Source: Klenkia brasiliensis (GTDB taxonomy: Bacteria; Actinomycetota; Actinomycetes; Mycobacteriales; Geodermatophilaceae). From it: a DNA stretch of 64,000 nucleotides. The stretch spans positions 620,001 through 684,000 of the forward strand of contig NZ_FNCF01000003.1 in assembly GCF_900100695.1 (NCBI RefSeq). Reading direction: 5' to 3'. Made by a program: the position numbers and the translations under genes. Positions 24,761 through 32,380 of this stretch are shown piece by piece (positions within the stretch are counted from its first letter, which is position 1; every line of letters begins with the position of its first letter). Under the pieces are notes generated by a model, which was given only the letters and a program-made list of their open reading frames with translations, did no database searches and had not been told where the DNA came from.

Positions 24761-25315
24761 TCACCAGCAGTCGTGCGTGCCCCCGACCGGCTTGGTCATG
24801 AAGCAGGTCCCGCAGACTTCGCCGTAACGAGGCTCCGCGGTGACCGCGCCTCCTCGTGGCCCGCTCGCGTAGCCGGGTAGTTCCGTCCGCGTCCCACCGG
24901 CGACGTCGACGTAGTTCTTTCCCACCCATGCCACGCCCTGACCATCCCGGTTCAGCGCGATGTAGCTGCGGCTGTAGGGCATGAAGACCTCGTCGTGCGC
25001 CACCTTCGCGAGAGCTGCCTTGACCGCGGGCCAGTCCGTGCTGGAGACCCCCATGGCCGGCAGGGCGGCGTCGAGGTCCTCGAAATTCGTCCGTCCGAAT
25101 CCGTCGATCTCACGCTGGCACAGATCGCAGACCTGCTCGCCGGCAGCGGGGACCACTTCCTTGCCGAACAGGTGACCGCACGTCGGCAGGTGCGCCCGAT
25201 CACCACCCACGATCTTGACCAGCGGTTGTGCCTGCGAGTCAGGTGGTGCAGTCATCGCTCGATGGTCGCGCACGGGTACGACGTCCTGGCCGGACGGCGC
25301 GCCCAGCGCACTCAT
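24761..25315 (-). CDS. Cysteine-rich hypothetical protein
   Basis: 184 residues from ATG 25315, 5 bases after the stop of the NrtR-like gene, so probably in its operon; a later ATG at 25255 is possible. Cysteines occur in three clusters: 'LPTCGHLF', 'QVCDLCQREIDG' and C-terminal 'EVCGTCFMTKPVGGTHDCW', a pattern that suggests zinc binding. The middle is helical. I do not recognise the family. Its place behind the ADP-ribose-type regulator hints at a link with that locus, but this is inference. Confidence 0.65.
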   Translation of the reverse strand: MSALGAPSGQDVVPVRDHRAMTAPPDSQAQPLVKIVGGDRAHLPTCGHLFGKEVVPAAGEQVCDLCQREIDGFGRTNFEDLDAALPAMGVSSTDWPAVKAALAKVAHDEVFMPYSRSYIALNRDGQGVAWVGKNYVDVAGGTRTELPGYASGPRGGAVTAEPRYGEVCGTCFMTKPVGGTHDCW

Positions 25316-25320
25316 CGGGG

Positions 25321-25965
25321 TCAGGCTCGCCGGTACAGCTGCGCCGGCTTCCCGACCGTCCCCTCCCGGACCCCGGGCACCTCGACCAGGAACGGCAACA
25401 TCGACCGCCGGAACGTGTCCGTCGAGTACGGCAGCCCGCCCAGCACCGCCTCGTGCACGACCCGCAGCTCCCGCAGCGTGAACGGCTCGGCCATCAGCCC
25501 GGTCGGGTCGGGCCGCTCGCGGTAGCCGGCCCGGACGTGCTCGGCGGCCAGCTCGACGATCGCGTCGTGGTCGAACGCCAACCCCCGCGCCTCGGCGCAC
25601 GGCCGCACCGCGATGTCGTCTGGGCGTCGCTCCAGCACCGGCGCCAGCTCGGCCCAGGGGACGACGTCCACGTGCGCGGCGCTGAGCACCCAGCCACGGT
25701 CGTCGCGGTCGGGTGCGTCGAACACCCGCAACTGGGCCGGTGACCGCCCCCGCAGCCCGACCTTGTCGACCAGGCTGCGCTGCACCGCCTCGGCCAACCG
25801 CTCGCGGGCGTGCACGAACGTCCCGGGCAGCGCCCACGCTCCGTCCCCGCGGACCAGCACGACCTCGAGCCGGGACCACGGCCCGACCGTCAGCACGGCC
25901 GTGTCGACTGCCACCGACGGCTGCTCGTAGTCGCTGAGAGCCCTGCCCGACGAGTCCCGGTACAT
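25321..25965 (-). CDS. NrtR-like Nudix/winged-helix transcriptional regulator
   Basis: 214 residues. The N-terminal ~145 residues are a Nudix fold and the C-terminal ~60 ('FTLRELRVVHEAVLGG', 'STDTFRRSMLPFLVEV') form the winged helix typical of NrtR, which represses NAD-metabolism genes and is released by ADP-ribose. The Nudix box is degenerate: the catalytic 'REUxEE' core reads 'RSLVDKVG', so hydrolysis is unlikely and the domain should act as a ligand sensor. It is divergent from ARPP-1 and the ADP-ribosylglycohydrolase-phosphatase gene, which it most likely controls through the palindrome at 26003-26022. Confidence 0.82.
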   Translation of the reverse strand: MYRDSSGRALSDYEQPSVAVDTAVLTVGPWSRLEVVLVRGDGAWALPGTFVHARERLAEAVQRSLVDKVGLRGRSPAQLRVFDAPDRDDRGWVLSAAHVDVVPWAELAPVLERRPDDIAVRPCAEARGLAFDHDAIVELAAEHVRAGYRERPDPTGLMAEPFTLRELRVVHEAVLGGLPYSTDTFRRSMLPFLVEVPGVREGTVGKPAQLYRRA

Positions 25966-25969
25966 GGGC

Positions 25970-26022
25970 TTGACATTAACGCAAATCCCGCCTATTCCTT
26001 GGTTAGCGCAGAAAAGCGCTTA
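25970..26022 (+). promoter_or_regulatory. Promoter and probable NrtR operator of the ARPP-1 operon
   Basis: TTGACA at 25970-25975 matches the -35 consensus; 17 bases later TATTCC (25993-25998) is a weak -10. Immediately after it TTAGCGCAGAAAAGCGCTTA (26003-26022) is an inverted repeat with AGCGC/GCGCT arms. A related half-site TTAACGCA lies at 25976. Binding at these sites would shut the operon and probably the divergent regulator too. This is inference from position and symmetry. Confidence 0.5.
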
Positions 26023-26041
26023 CTCGAACGGGGTGGTCGGC

Positions 26042-26896
26042 ATGGTTCGTCTCCGCATCCACGTCGGGCAGGGCACGCACCGCGGCCCGCTCACGGTGTT
26101 CCCGGTCTGGACCGACGCCCCACCCCTCACCGGCCTGCTGACCGGCGCCTCGGCCGCGGTCGACGTCGCCGAGCGGTCCGGGGCGCCCGCCGTCGACCAG
26201 CTCGTGGTCACCAACCGGGCCGACCGGCCGGCACTCCTGCTGGCGGGCGAGCTGCTCGAGGGCGGCTGGCAGAACCGGACGCTGACCGCCACCACGGTGC
26301 TGGAGCCCGCCGTCCCCACGGTGCTCCCGGTCCTCTGCGTCGAGCAGGGCCGCTGGGGCGGCGACGCCCAGCACCGCCGGCGGCCACGCCGCGCTCCGGT
26401 CGCCCTGCGGCCTCACCTCGAACGGGCCGACGCGCAGCACGAGGTCTGGCGGCGGGTCAGCGGCTACGGCGCCGTGGCCGGCCCCTCCCCCACCGACTCC
26501 CTCGTCGACCGGCTCGACCGCTCCCGCGGGCACGGCCTGACCGACGGGCTCGCGCCCCTGGCCGGCCAGAGCGGGGTGCTCATCGGCATCGCCGGCCGCC
26601 CGGTCTCGATGGAGCTGTTCGGCTCCCGCCGTGCGCTCGCCGCCCACTGGACGGCGCTGCTCGAGGCCGCGGTCCTCGACGCGCTCGGCCGGCCGTCGGT
26701 CCGCACCACCGCAGCCCTGGCCCGAGGCTTCGCCGAGCGCGTGCAGGCGACCGACCTGGCGCCGGCCCGCGGTGCCGGCGCCGGACGGCGGTTCAGTGGT
26801 GGTGGGCGCGTCCGGGTGGACGACGTCCGCTGGCGCGACCGCACCGCCCACCTGACCGCGATCGACCTCACCCACCCCGTCCTGGAGGCGTCATGA
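26042..26896 (+). CDS. ARPP-1 domain protein
   Basis: 284 residues from ATG 26042. The sequence fits the ARPP-1 family (ADP-ribosylglycohydrolase and rhodanese-phosphatase-associated protein): 'FPVWTDAPP', 'VDQLVVTNRADRPALLLAGELLEGGWQNRT' and 'SGVLIGIAGRPVSMELF' carry the conserved glycine/acidic pattern. The family is known from comparative genomics of NAD-using pathways, and its activity is unproven. The stop overlaps the ATG of the next gene (ATGA, 26893-26896), so the products are made together, presumably to process ADP-ribose or ADP-ribosylated molecules. Confidence 0.82.
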   Translation: MVRLRIHVGQGTHRGPLTVFPVWTDAPPLTGLLTGASAAVDVAERSGAPAVDQLVVTNRADRPALLLAGELLEGGWQNRTLTATTVLEPAVPTVLPVLCVEQGRWGGDAQHRRRPRRAPVALRPHLERADAQHEVWRRVSGYGAVAGPSPTDSLVDRLDRSRGHGLTDGLAPLAGQSGVLIGIAGRPVSMELFGSRRALAAHWTALLEAAVLDALGRPSVRTTAALARGFAERVQATDLAPARGAGAGRRFSGGGRVRVDDVRWRDRTAHLTAIDLTHPVLEAS

Positions 26897-28278
26897 CCAT
26901 GTCCCGCTCCCACCGCGTCGCCGGCGCGGTCATCGGCTCCGCCGTCGGCGACGCCCTCGGCGCGCCCTTCGAGTTCGGCCCGCCCGGGCGGTTCAGCGCC
27001 CGCTTCCCGACCGACGCGCGAGGTGCCGCGTCCGAGATGTGCGGCGGCGGGGCGCTGCGGTGGGCGCCGGGTGAGTTCACCGACGACACCCAGATGGCGT
27101 TGCTGCTGGCGCAGTCCCTCGTCGAGCGCGGCGGGCTGGACGAGGCCGACGTGTTCGACCGGTTCCGCCGCTGGGCCGCTGCGAACCCGCCGGACATCGG
27201 CAACCAAACCCGCGCCGTCCTGGGGTCCGGCCTGCCGTGGGACAGCGCCGCGGCCGAGCACTTCGCCCGGTCCGGGCACGCCGCAGGCAACGGCTCGCTG
27301 ATGCGGACGGCGCCCGCCGCGGTCTTCTTCGCCCCGCACGGGCGCAAGGCCACGATGGACGCCGCGCGCAGCATCTCGGCACTGACCCACGGCGACCCGT
27401 CGGCCGGCGAGGGTTGCGCGGTCTTCCACGAGCTGGTCCGCGTCGCCCTGGACGGCGACGACCCGCTCGCCGCCGTTGACGACGCGCTGGCCGACGTCCC
27501 GGCGCAGCACCGCGATCGCTGGGCGACGGTGCTCGCGGCGGACTGGACGCCGGACGACGCGACCGAGACCAACGGCGCCGTGTGGCCCACGCTCGGCCAG
27601 GCGGTGTGGGCGCTGCGCGAGGCGACGTCGTTCGCGCAGGTCATGCGGCGGGTGATCGACCTCGGCGGGGACACAGACACGGTGGCCGCCGTCGCCGGCG
27701 GGCTGGCCGGGGCCGTCTTCGGCATCGCGGGCATCCCGATGCGCTGGACGTCGGTCGTGCAGGGCCGGGTACCCGGGGACGGCGACCGGCGCTGGGACCT
27801 GGCCGACCTGCACGCGCTCTCCGCCGCGCTGACCGGGTCCCGGTTCACCCGGCACCAGCCGTCGGCGACCGCCCGGATCGAGCCGGTCAAGGTCGCGGAC
27901 GGCGTGTGGGCCAGCGACCTGGACGGCGCCCGGCACAGCTCACCGGAGTTCGCCGTGGTCTCGCTGTGCCGCGTCGGTGAGCCGTTCGGCCACGCGGTGC
28001 AGCGCTTCGCCTACCTGACCGACGACGACGCCAACAGCGAGCTCGACGCCGTCCTGGCCGACGTCCTCGCCGACATCGAGGCGCTGCGGGCCGAGGGCCG
28101 GCCGGTGCTGGTGCACTGCCACGCGGGCCAGTCGAGGACCGGGCTGGTGCTGCGCGCGTGGCTGCGGCGCAGCCAGGGCTTGACCGCACAGCAGGCAACG
28201 GAGACGGTCGCAGCCAGGTGGCCGCACCTGAGCCGGTGGAACGGCAGCTTCACCGCCGCGCTCGAGCGCGTGCACTGA
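26893..28278 (+). CDS. ADP-ribosylglycohydrolase fused to a rhodanese-like phosphatase
   Basis: 461 residues. Residues 1-~315 are an ADP-ribosylglycohydrolase (DraG-like): 'GSAVGDALGAPFE', metal ligands in 'FTDDTQMA' and 'GGDTDTVAAVAGGLAG'. Residues ~335-461 are a dual-specificity-type phosphatase with the P-loop 'HCHAGQSRTG' near residue 408. The glycohydrolase should remove ADP-ribose from proteins or nucleic acids, and the phosphatase could act on the released ADP-ribose-1''-phosphate or a related product. GGAGG precedes the ATG, which overlaps ARPP-1. A decayed copy of the 3' half lies at 43246-43858. Confidence 0.9.
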   Translation: MTMSRSHRVAGAVIGSAVGDALGAPFEFGPPGRFSARFPTDARGAASEMCGGGALRWAPGEFTDDTQMALLLAQSLVERGGLDEADVFDRFRRWAAANPPDIGNQTRAVLGSGLPWDSAAAEHFARSGHAAGNGSLMRTAPAAVFFAPHGRKATMDAARSISALTHGDPSAGEGCAVFHELVRVALDGDDPLAAVDDALADVPAQHRDRWATVLAADWTPDDATETNGAVWPTLGQAVWALREATSFAQVMRRVIDLGGDTDTVAAVAGGLAGAVFGIAGIPMRWTSVVQGRVPGDGDRRWDLADLHALSAALTGSRFTRHQPSATARIEPVKVADGVWASDLDGARHSSPEFAVVSLCRVGEPFGHAVQRFAYLTDDDANSELDAVLADVLADIEALRAEGRPVLVHCHAGQSRTGLVLRAWLRRSQGLTAQQATETVAARWPHLSRWNGSFTAALERVH

Positions 28279-28293
28279 CTCGGGGAGGACGAC

Positions 28294-28680
28294 ATGAGAA
28301 TGGTTGCGTCATCACAGGCGGGTGCGGTCGAGCGGTACGAGGCCATCGACCTGTTGGAGCAACGGACGGTTCTGGCCACCGCCGTGGTTCGCGAGCTGCA
28401 GAAGTTCGGCGGGGAGAACATCTACGGGCGCCCGACGGCCGCGCTGAACTTGCTGCGCGGATGGGTGGGCAAGCGCTACGAGGCGAAGGTCGAGACCCAT
28501 GCGAGGGACGGGCTCGCGTCGATGGTCGTCCCGGACGGCTACGAGGACACGATGGCCGAGCTGAAGGCCGCCACCGACATCTGCGAGGCCCTCGCCATGG
28601 CCTGGACGGCGGACACCCGCCGCGAGCTGGAGGGCGACCTGGCCGCGATCCGCAGCCTGGTGGCGAGCTATGTCTGGTGA
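28294..28680 (+). CDS. Small helical hypothetical protein
   Basis: 128 residues starting 15 bases after the glycohydrolase-phosphatase gene with a good GGGGAGG site upstream of ATG, so it is probably the last gene of that operon. The sequence is predicted helical with an even mix of charged residues ('LEQRTVLATAVVRELQKFGGENIYGRP', 'ATDICEALAMAWTADTRRELE'). No family recognised. It marks the left end of a 15-kb segment that separates the intact and decayed copies of the phosphatase domain. Confidence 0.65.
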   Translation: MRMVASSQAGAVERYEAIDLLEQRTVLATAVVRELQKFGGENIYGRPTAALNLLRGWVGKRYEAKVETHARDGLASMVVPDGYEDTMAELKAATDICEALAMAWTADTRRELEGDLAAIRSLVASYVW

Positions 28681-29057
28681 GGTCATGCAGCTCGCGGCAA
28701 GTGCTGGGCCGCGGCAGAGCACGAGAGACCCAGCTCGTCCCTGATCCGCTGCACTGCACGCCTGTCGATGGACGTCCGGGCAGGCGGATGGCACCTCGTG
28801 GCCCAGAACGTGCCGGAGCAAGTGGTTACGGAATACCAGACTCCCTGCGCTGACGCGACCACCGCGTGGATGGAGCGCGGGCGGGCTAGATGACCCCTCG
28901 GCGCGTCGCGAAACGGGGCAAGATCCTTCCTGCCGCCGCCGCGCTACAAAGGGTTGACCGCGCCCCGACAGGCGGACACGGTCGTCATAAGCGGCCCCCA
29001 TCTTCAGATAAGGGCGCGGACCAAGCTGCAGTCCACCGACCTGAGGAGTGAGCCGAC
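28681..29057. other. Gap with one weak short frame
   Basis: 377 bases between two plus-strand genes. Apart from the 41-codon frame listed below I see no gene, hairpin or repeat. Base composition begins to shift toward A/T at the right side. Confidence 0.5.
28768..28893 (+). CDS. Possible 41-residue peptide or gene remnant
   Basis: The frame reads 'MDVRAGGWHLVAQNVPEQVV' followed by 'TEYQTPCADATTAWMERGR', which looks protein-like. It continues open upstream in the same frame as the preceding gene, back to that gene's stop codon. No ribosome-binding site is visible. It may be a remnant of a longer gene. Confidence 0.3.
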   Translation: MDVRAGGWHLVAQNVPEQVVTEYQTPCADATTAWMERGRAR

Positions 29058-29849
29058 TTGGAGACTGGTGGCCCAATGCCGATAAGCCAGGAACTCATCG
29101 GAGACCAGGGGCCGTGGGTGAGGTACATCCCATCGCTCTTTCATTTTCAGCAGGATCCAGATGGACCCTGGGAACCTCCGAAACGACCTCGCGAGGACGA
29201 TCCTCAACGTGCGCTCCTGGAACGACGAATTGCCTTTTGGGCGCCGCTGCTCACCCTGACCTTCGGCTGCCTGGGCTGGGTTCGACCAGATTTGGCCATC
29301 GAACGGTGGGCTTCCGAGGGCCGGCCGACCACATCGGCACACCTGAAGGTGCTGGAGCGATGGTGGGGCCCGAATTCGCAGGCCCTTCCAGCTTGGGCCC
29401 GCCATGGCGGCGGCATGATGCCGTACTGCGACATAGTGTCCTCTCGCCTTGGGCTAACGATGGATTCGACACAGCCACTCTCGGGTCAGCCAGAGAATCG
29501 CTGGGCAGAAGTTGCAGGCGGCGGATCCGATCCACTGCATCTCGGACATTTCATCGATCACCTTTTCGGTCCAGGCAACTACGGTTCGCGGGCGAAGACC
29601 GAGACCCCCTTGGTGATCAGGGGATCCGACGACGAACGCCGCGAGGTGTCCATGCTCTTGCCGCGGTATGCGGGCTGGTATGCCGCCGTCTCGGACTTGC
29701 TGGAGAGGTTGCCAGCTCGAAACGACGGCCGGTCTTGGCGCGCGCATGTGACGGTGGCCCCCGTCGGGTATCTCGGCGCATTTAGGCGTTCTCGCAAGAC
29801 TGGGCGGGCATTCTCCGGGCCGCACCGGGTTCACGAATTAGGGGCTTGA
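29058..29849 (+). CDS. Hypothetical protein in AT-richer patch
   Basis: 263 residues from TTG 29058 (GGAG 10 bases upstream; ATG 29076 is an alternative). Tryptophan- and proline-rich segments such as 'WVRYIPSLFHFQQDPDGPWEPP', 'RRIAFWAPLLTLTFGCLGWV' and 'LPRYAGWYAAVSDLLERL' suggest a folded soluble protein. No family recognised. Codon choice is less GC-biased than in flanking genes, which points to recent transfer. An overlapping frame from 29048 is shorter and less protein-like. Confidence 0.55.
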   Translation: METGGPMPISQELIGDQGPWVRYIPSLFHFQQDPDGPWEPPKRPREDDPQRALLERRIAFWAPLLTLTFGCLGWVRPDLAIERWASEGRPTTSAHLKVLERWWGPNSQALPAWARHGGGMMPYCDIVSSRLGLTMDSTQPLSGQPENRWAEVAGGGSDPLHLGHFIDHLFGPGNYGSRAKTETPLVIRGSDDERREVSMLLPRYAGWYAAVSDLLERLPARNDGRSWRAHVTVAPVGYLGAFRRSRKTGRAFSGPHRVHELGA

Positions 29850-30085
29850 GAAGCTGGGCGACGCAGCCGCGCGCGAAGAGCGACCTCTGCCCTGAGCAGC
29901 ACCGTAGACGGTCCGGACATCGGTCGCTGCAGTTTTGCCGAGCTGGACCCGGTCTGCCGAAAACAATTGGAGTGTTCGTTCTGCCCATGCGACAGCGGAA
30001 GCAACCGCCTGCCTGAGATAAGCGACAGGCCCGCCGCCCACCTCGCAACACAGACCGACCACCACTGTTGCGGCTCGACCGCTGA

Positions 30086-31084
30086 TTAGAGCTCGCTTGT
30101 AAATTCTGCGCCGCTTGTCAACCGAGAAGCGCTGGTATATCGCTGCCCTTGAACCCACGCTGTCCGCTTCCCCGACGGGGCGAACGAGTCGTTCTCAATC
30201 GGAGATTCCAGTATCAAAGTCGCAGAGGACTCTTTCGAGGATAGTAAAAAGACGTCGTAGTGTGCGCCCGGAGTCCGGCTACCATCGAGAAGGAGCGCCT
30301 CAACAACACCTGCCAGGCGAGATTCGCCAGCAGCCCTGAGACTCTGCACGTTCTGGTCTGAGAAATTCACAGCGCGGAAGTGCCGCTCAATCGCGGGGAC
30401 AACTGGCTTTATTTGACCATCAGCATAGAATGCCATGTGCGTAAGGCCGCTACGGAAAGATCGGTTTGGCTGACAAACATAAGCCGTGATTTTCGCGAAC
30501 TCAGGCCATGCACTCTTGGCCGCAATCACAACGACGTCGTCGTGCGCTAAAAGTCCTTCACTCTCGAAGAACGCGACTAGTTCGGTCAACAGGAAGCGTG
30601 TCTGTTCCCCAACCAAGCGGGTGTCGTCACTGAGCACAGTTGATATAGCATCAGCGAGTCCCGCAAAATTGAGCCAATGAACACGACCCTTCGCCGCCGA
30701 GTCAACATCATCCAATTCGTTGAACCATCCCGGCATGACGGGGTCCGGCGTCAGAGCCAGCAGGAGTGAACTGGCATCCTCGAGCAACAGCTTGGAGTGT
30801 TGCCTCAATTGCTTCCGCCCGTGACCATCGTTCGCGTAAGCCCCGCGGACGGTCTTGGTTTCGAACCACCAGTCGAAATGCGCCGAGATACGCGCGTCGG
30901 GAACCGATTCACCCTTGACTATCTGGTTAGCGAAAGTGACGCCCGAGATGGTGTTGTCCGCACCTGTGGCTGCACGGAGAAGCTCCTGCACCAGGGAGAG
31001 ATCGATGCGCTCGAACACCGCAACCATCGAGCTGGTCACGCGGTTCTCGCCGCCCGAGTAGCTTGAGAAAAGTGGGTTCGCCAT
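30086..31084 (-). CDS. PD-(D/E)XK nuclease-like protein
   Basis: 332 residues. The opening 'NPLFSSYSGGENRVTSSMVAVFER' resembles a group of restriction-like proteins, and 'HFDWWFETKTVRGAY' supplies a D...E-x-K motif expected for a PD-(D/E)XK nuclease. The remainder is mixed alpha/beta with no helicase motif. Base composition is clearly lower in G+C than the rest of the window, so the gene was probably acquired recently. It stands alone on its strand, with unannotated stretches of ~200 bases on both sides. Role in restricting foreign DNA is inference. Confidence 0.68.
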   Translation of the reverse strand: MANPLFSSYSGGENRVTSSMVAVFERIDLSLVQELLRAATGADNTISGVTFANQIVKGESVPDARISAHFDWWFETKTVRGAYANDGHGRKQLRQHSKLLLEDASSLLLALTPDPVMPGWFNELDDVDSAAKGRVHWLNFAGLADAISTVLSDDTRLVGEQTRFLLTELVAFFESEGLLAHDDVVVIAAKSAWPEFAKITAYVCQPNRSFRSGLTHMAFYADGQIKPVVPAIERHFRAVNFSDQNVQSLRAAGESRLAGVVEALLLDGSRTPGAHYDVFLLSSKESSATLILESPIENDSFAPSGKRTAWVQGQRYTSASRLTSGAEFTSEL

Positions 31085-31294
31085 TCCCTGACTCTAGCCA
31101 CAACCCCGCCACTTAGCGAGGGGTCCCTGGTCATTCTTTTGGCTGGACAGTCATAGCCGGAGCCTAAATTACTTCGCCGTCAGATTCGATGGTTGGCGGG
31201 AAGGACCGCTACCGCGAGCCAGCTGCGATCCGGAGATAATCTTCGACGCGTCGTGCTTCCTCACAGACAAATTGACGGACTAGGCGACCGGCTT

Positions 31295-32377
31295 TCAATC
31301 AAGGTCGAACGCCTCGGTCAGCTTGTCGAGCGTGAACTTGTTCCGGAGCTTGCACGCACTGTTCTGGTTGGCGAACATGCCCTTGGACCACACGGCGTGG
31401 TCCCGATCCCGCGTCTGCTCCCACTGCACCCCGACGACGAACTCCCGGTGGTCCTCACCCGTCGGCAGCTCGTCGTGGTGGTAGGCGGCCCGCAGCGGCA
31501 GCTTGGCCAGACGCGCCTCGTCGCTGCCGGACTGGACCATGGCGTCCTCGAAGGGCTCGGCCGTCGTAGTCACCACGCCCACCCCGACGTAGCCGGTTCC
31601 GGGGATGCAGGCGAACACCCGGGCCCCGATGGGCAGCTTGCGCAGCGTCCGGGAGAACCACTCGCCCCCGCCGGCTGACAGGAACCCGTGCTCGCGGGCG
31701 TCGTCCCAGTTCCGCGATCCGCTCTCCTCGCCAAAGCTGACGTACCAGTCCAGCTCGTTCCAGGGTTCGCGCGTTCCGCCGGCAGCCGCGCCCCCTCGCT
31801 TCGGCTGGGTGCGGGCCTCGTCCATGAGCCAGGTCCGGGCCAGGTAGGAACGGCCGTCGTCCACGAAGTAGCGGAAGAAGACGACGTTGATGGGGAGGTT
31901 GAACTCGGCCAGGTACTCGACGATGCGTTCGGTGGCCGGGTCCACCTCGGCAGCCACGATGGTCAACCGGTGGGCGGAGTTCAGCTCGTCCGGCAGCTCA
32001 GTCCCGAAAGTGGACGCCCACTCAACCTCGAAGGCGACATCGGATTTGTAGGCCCGGAAGATCTCCAGGACGTCGTCGTGCGAGAGCGTCCGCACCCAGG
32101 ACCCGTAGTCGAGCGCCTGAGCAACCACGTCGCGGGGCGTCTTGTCCTTCTTGAGCTCCAGGACGTGGATGGCGCCGTCGTCGTCCACCGCGAGGAGGTC
32201 GATGAACTTCCCGTGGGCTGTAGGGACCTGCCGGCCGACGAGCATCAGCGGCGTGCCCAAGATCGTGGGATCCGCCTCGATCATGGTCTCCAGCTGCGAT
32301 TCCAGCGGCACGCCCTGCGGGGACAGCCGCGTCGGAGTGCCGCTGTCCACCCGCCACAACCCCATCTCGGTGGGCAC
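31295..32377 (-). CDS. NucS-like PD-(D/E)XK nuclease with C-terminal reader-like domain
   Basis: 360 residues. The first half contains 'HGKFIDLLAVDDDGAIHVLELKKDKTPRD', a D...E-x-K nuclease core as in NucS/EndoMS-type and DUF91 proteins, followed by 'VVAQALDYGSWV'. The last 120 residues ('IGARVFACIPGTGYVGVGVV') resemble a PUA/EVE-like beta-barrel that could read modified bases. It follows the unknown 415-residue gene by 3 bases, so the two are cotranscribed. It is not the housekeeping mismatch-repair NucS, which is shorter; a targeted restriction role is inference. Confidence 0.75.
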   Translation of the reverse strand: MPTEMGLWRVDSGTPTRLSPQGVPLESQLETMIEADPTILGTPLMLVGRQVPTAHGKFIDLLAVDDDGAIHVLELKKDKTPRDVVAQALDYGSWVRTLSHDDVLEIFRAYKSDVAFEVEWASTFGTELPDELNSAHRLTIVAAEVDPATERIVEYLAEFNLPINVVFFRYFVDDGRSYLARTWLMDEARTQPKRGGAAAGGTREPWNELDWYVSFGEESGSRNWDDAREHGFLSAGGGEWFSRTLRKLPIGARVFACIPGTGYVGVGVVTTTAEPFEDAMVQSGSDEARLAKLPLRAAYHHDELPTGEDHREFVVGVQWEQTRDRDHAVWSKGMFANQNSACKLRNKFTLDKLTEAFDLD

Positions 32378-32380
32378 GGC

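Noticed and set aside
29048-29785. Alternative 245-codon frame overlapping the gene at 29058
   Set aside because: The frame at 29058 is longer and more protein-like; the alternative has frequent low-complexity Arg/Gly/Ser stretches.
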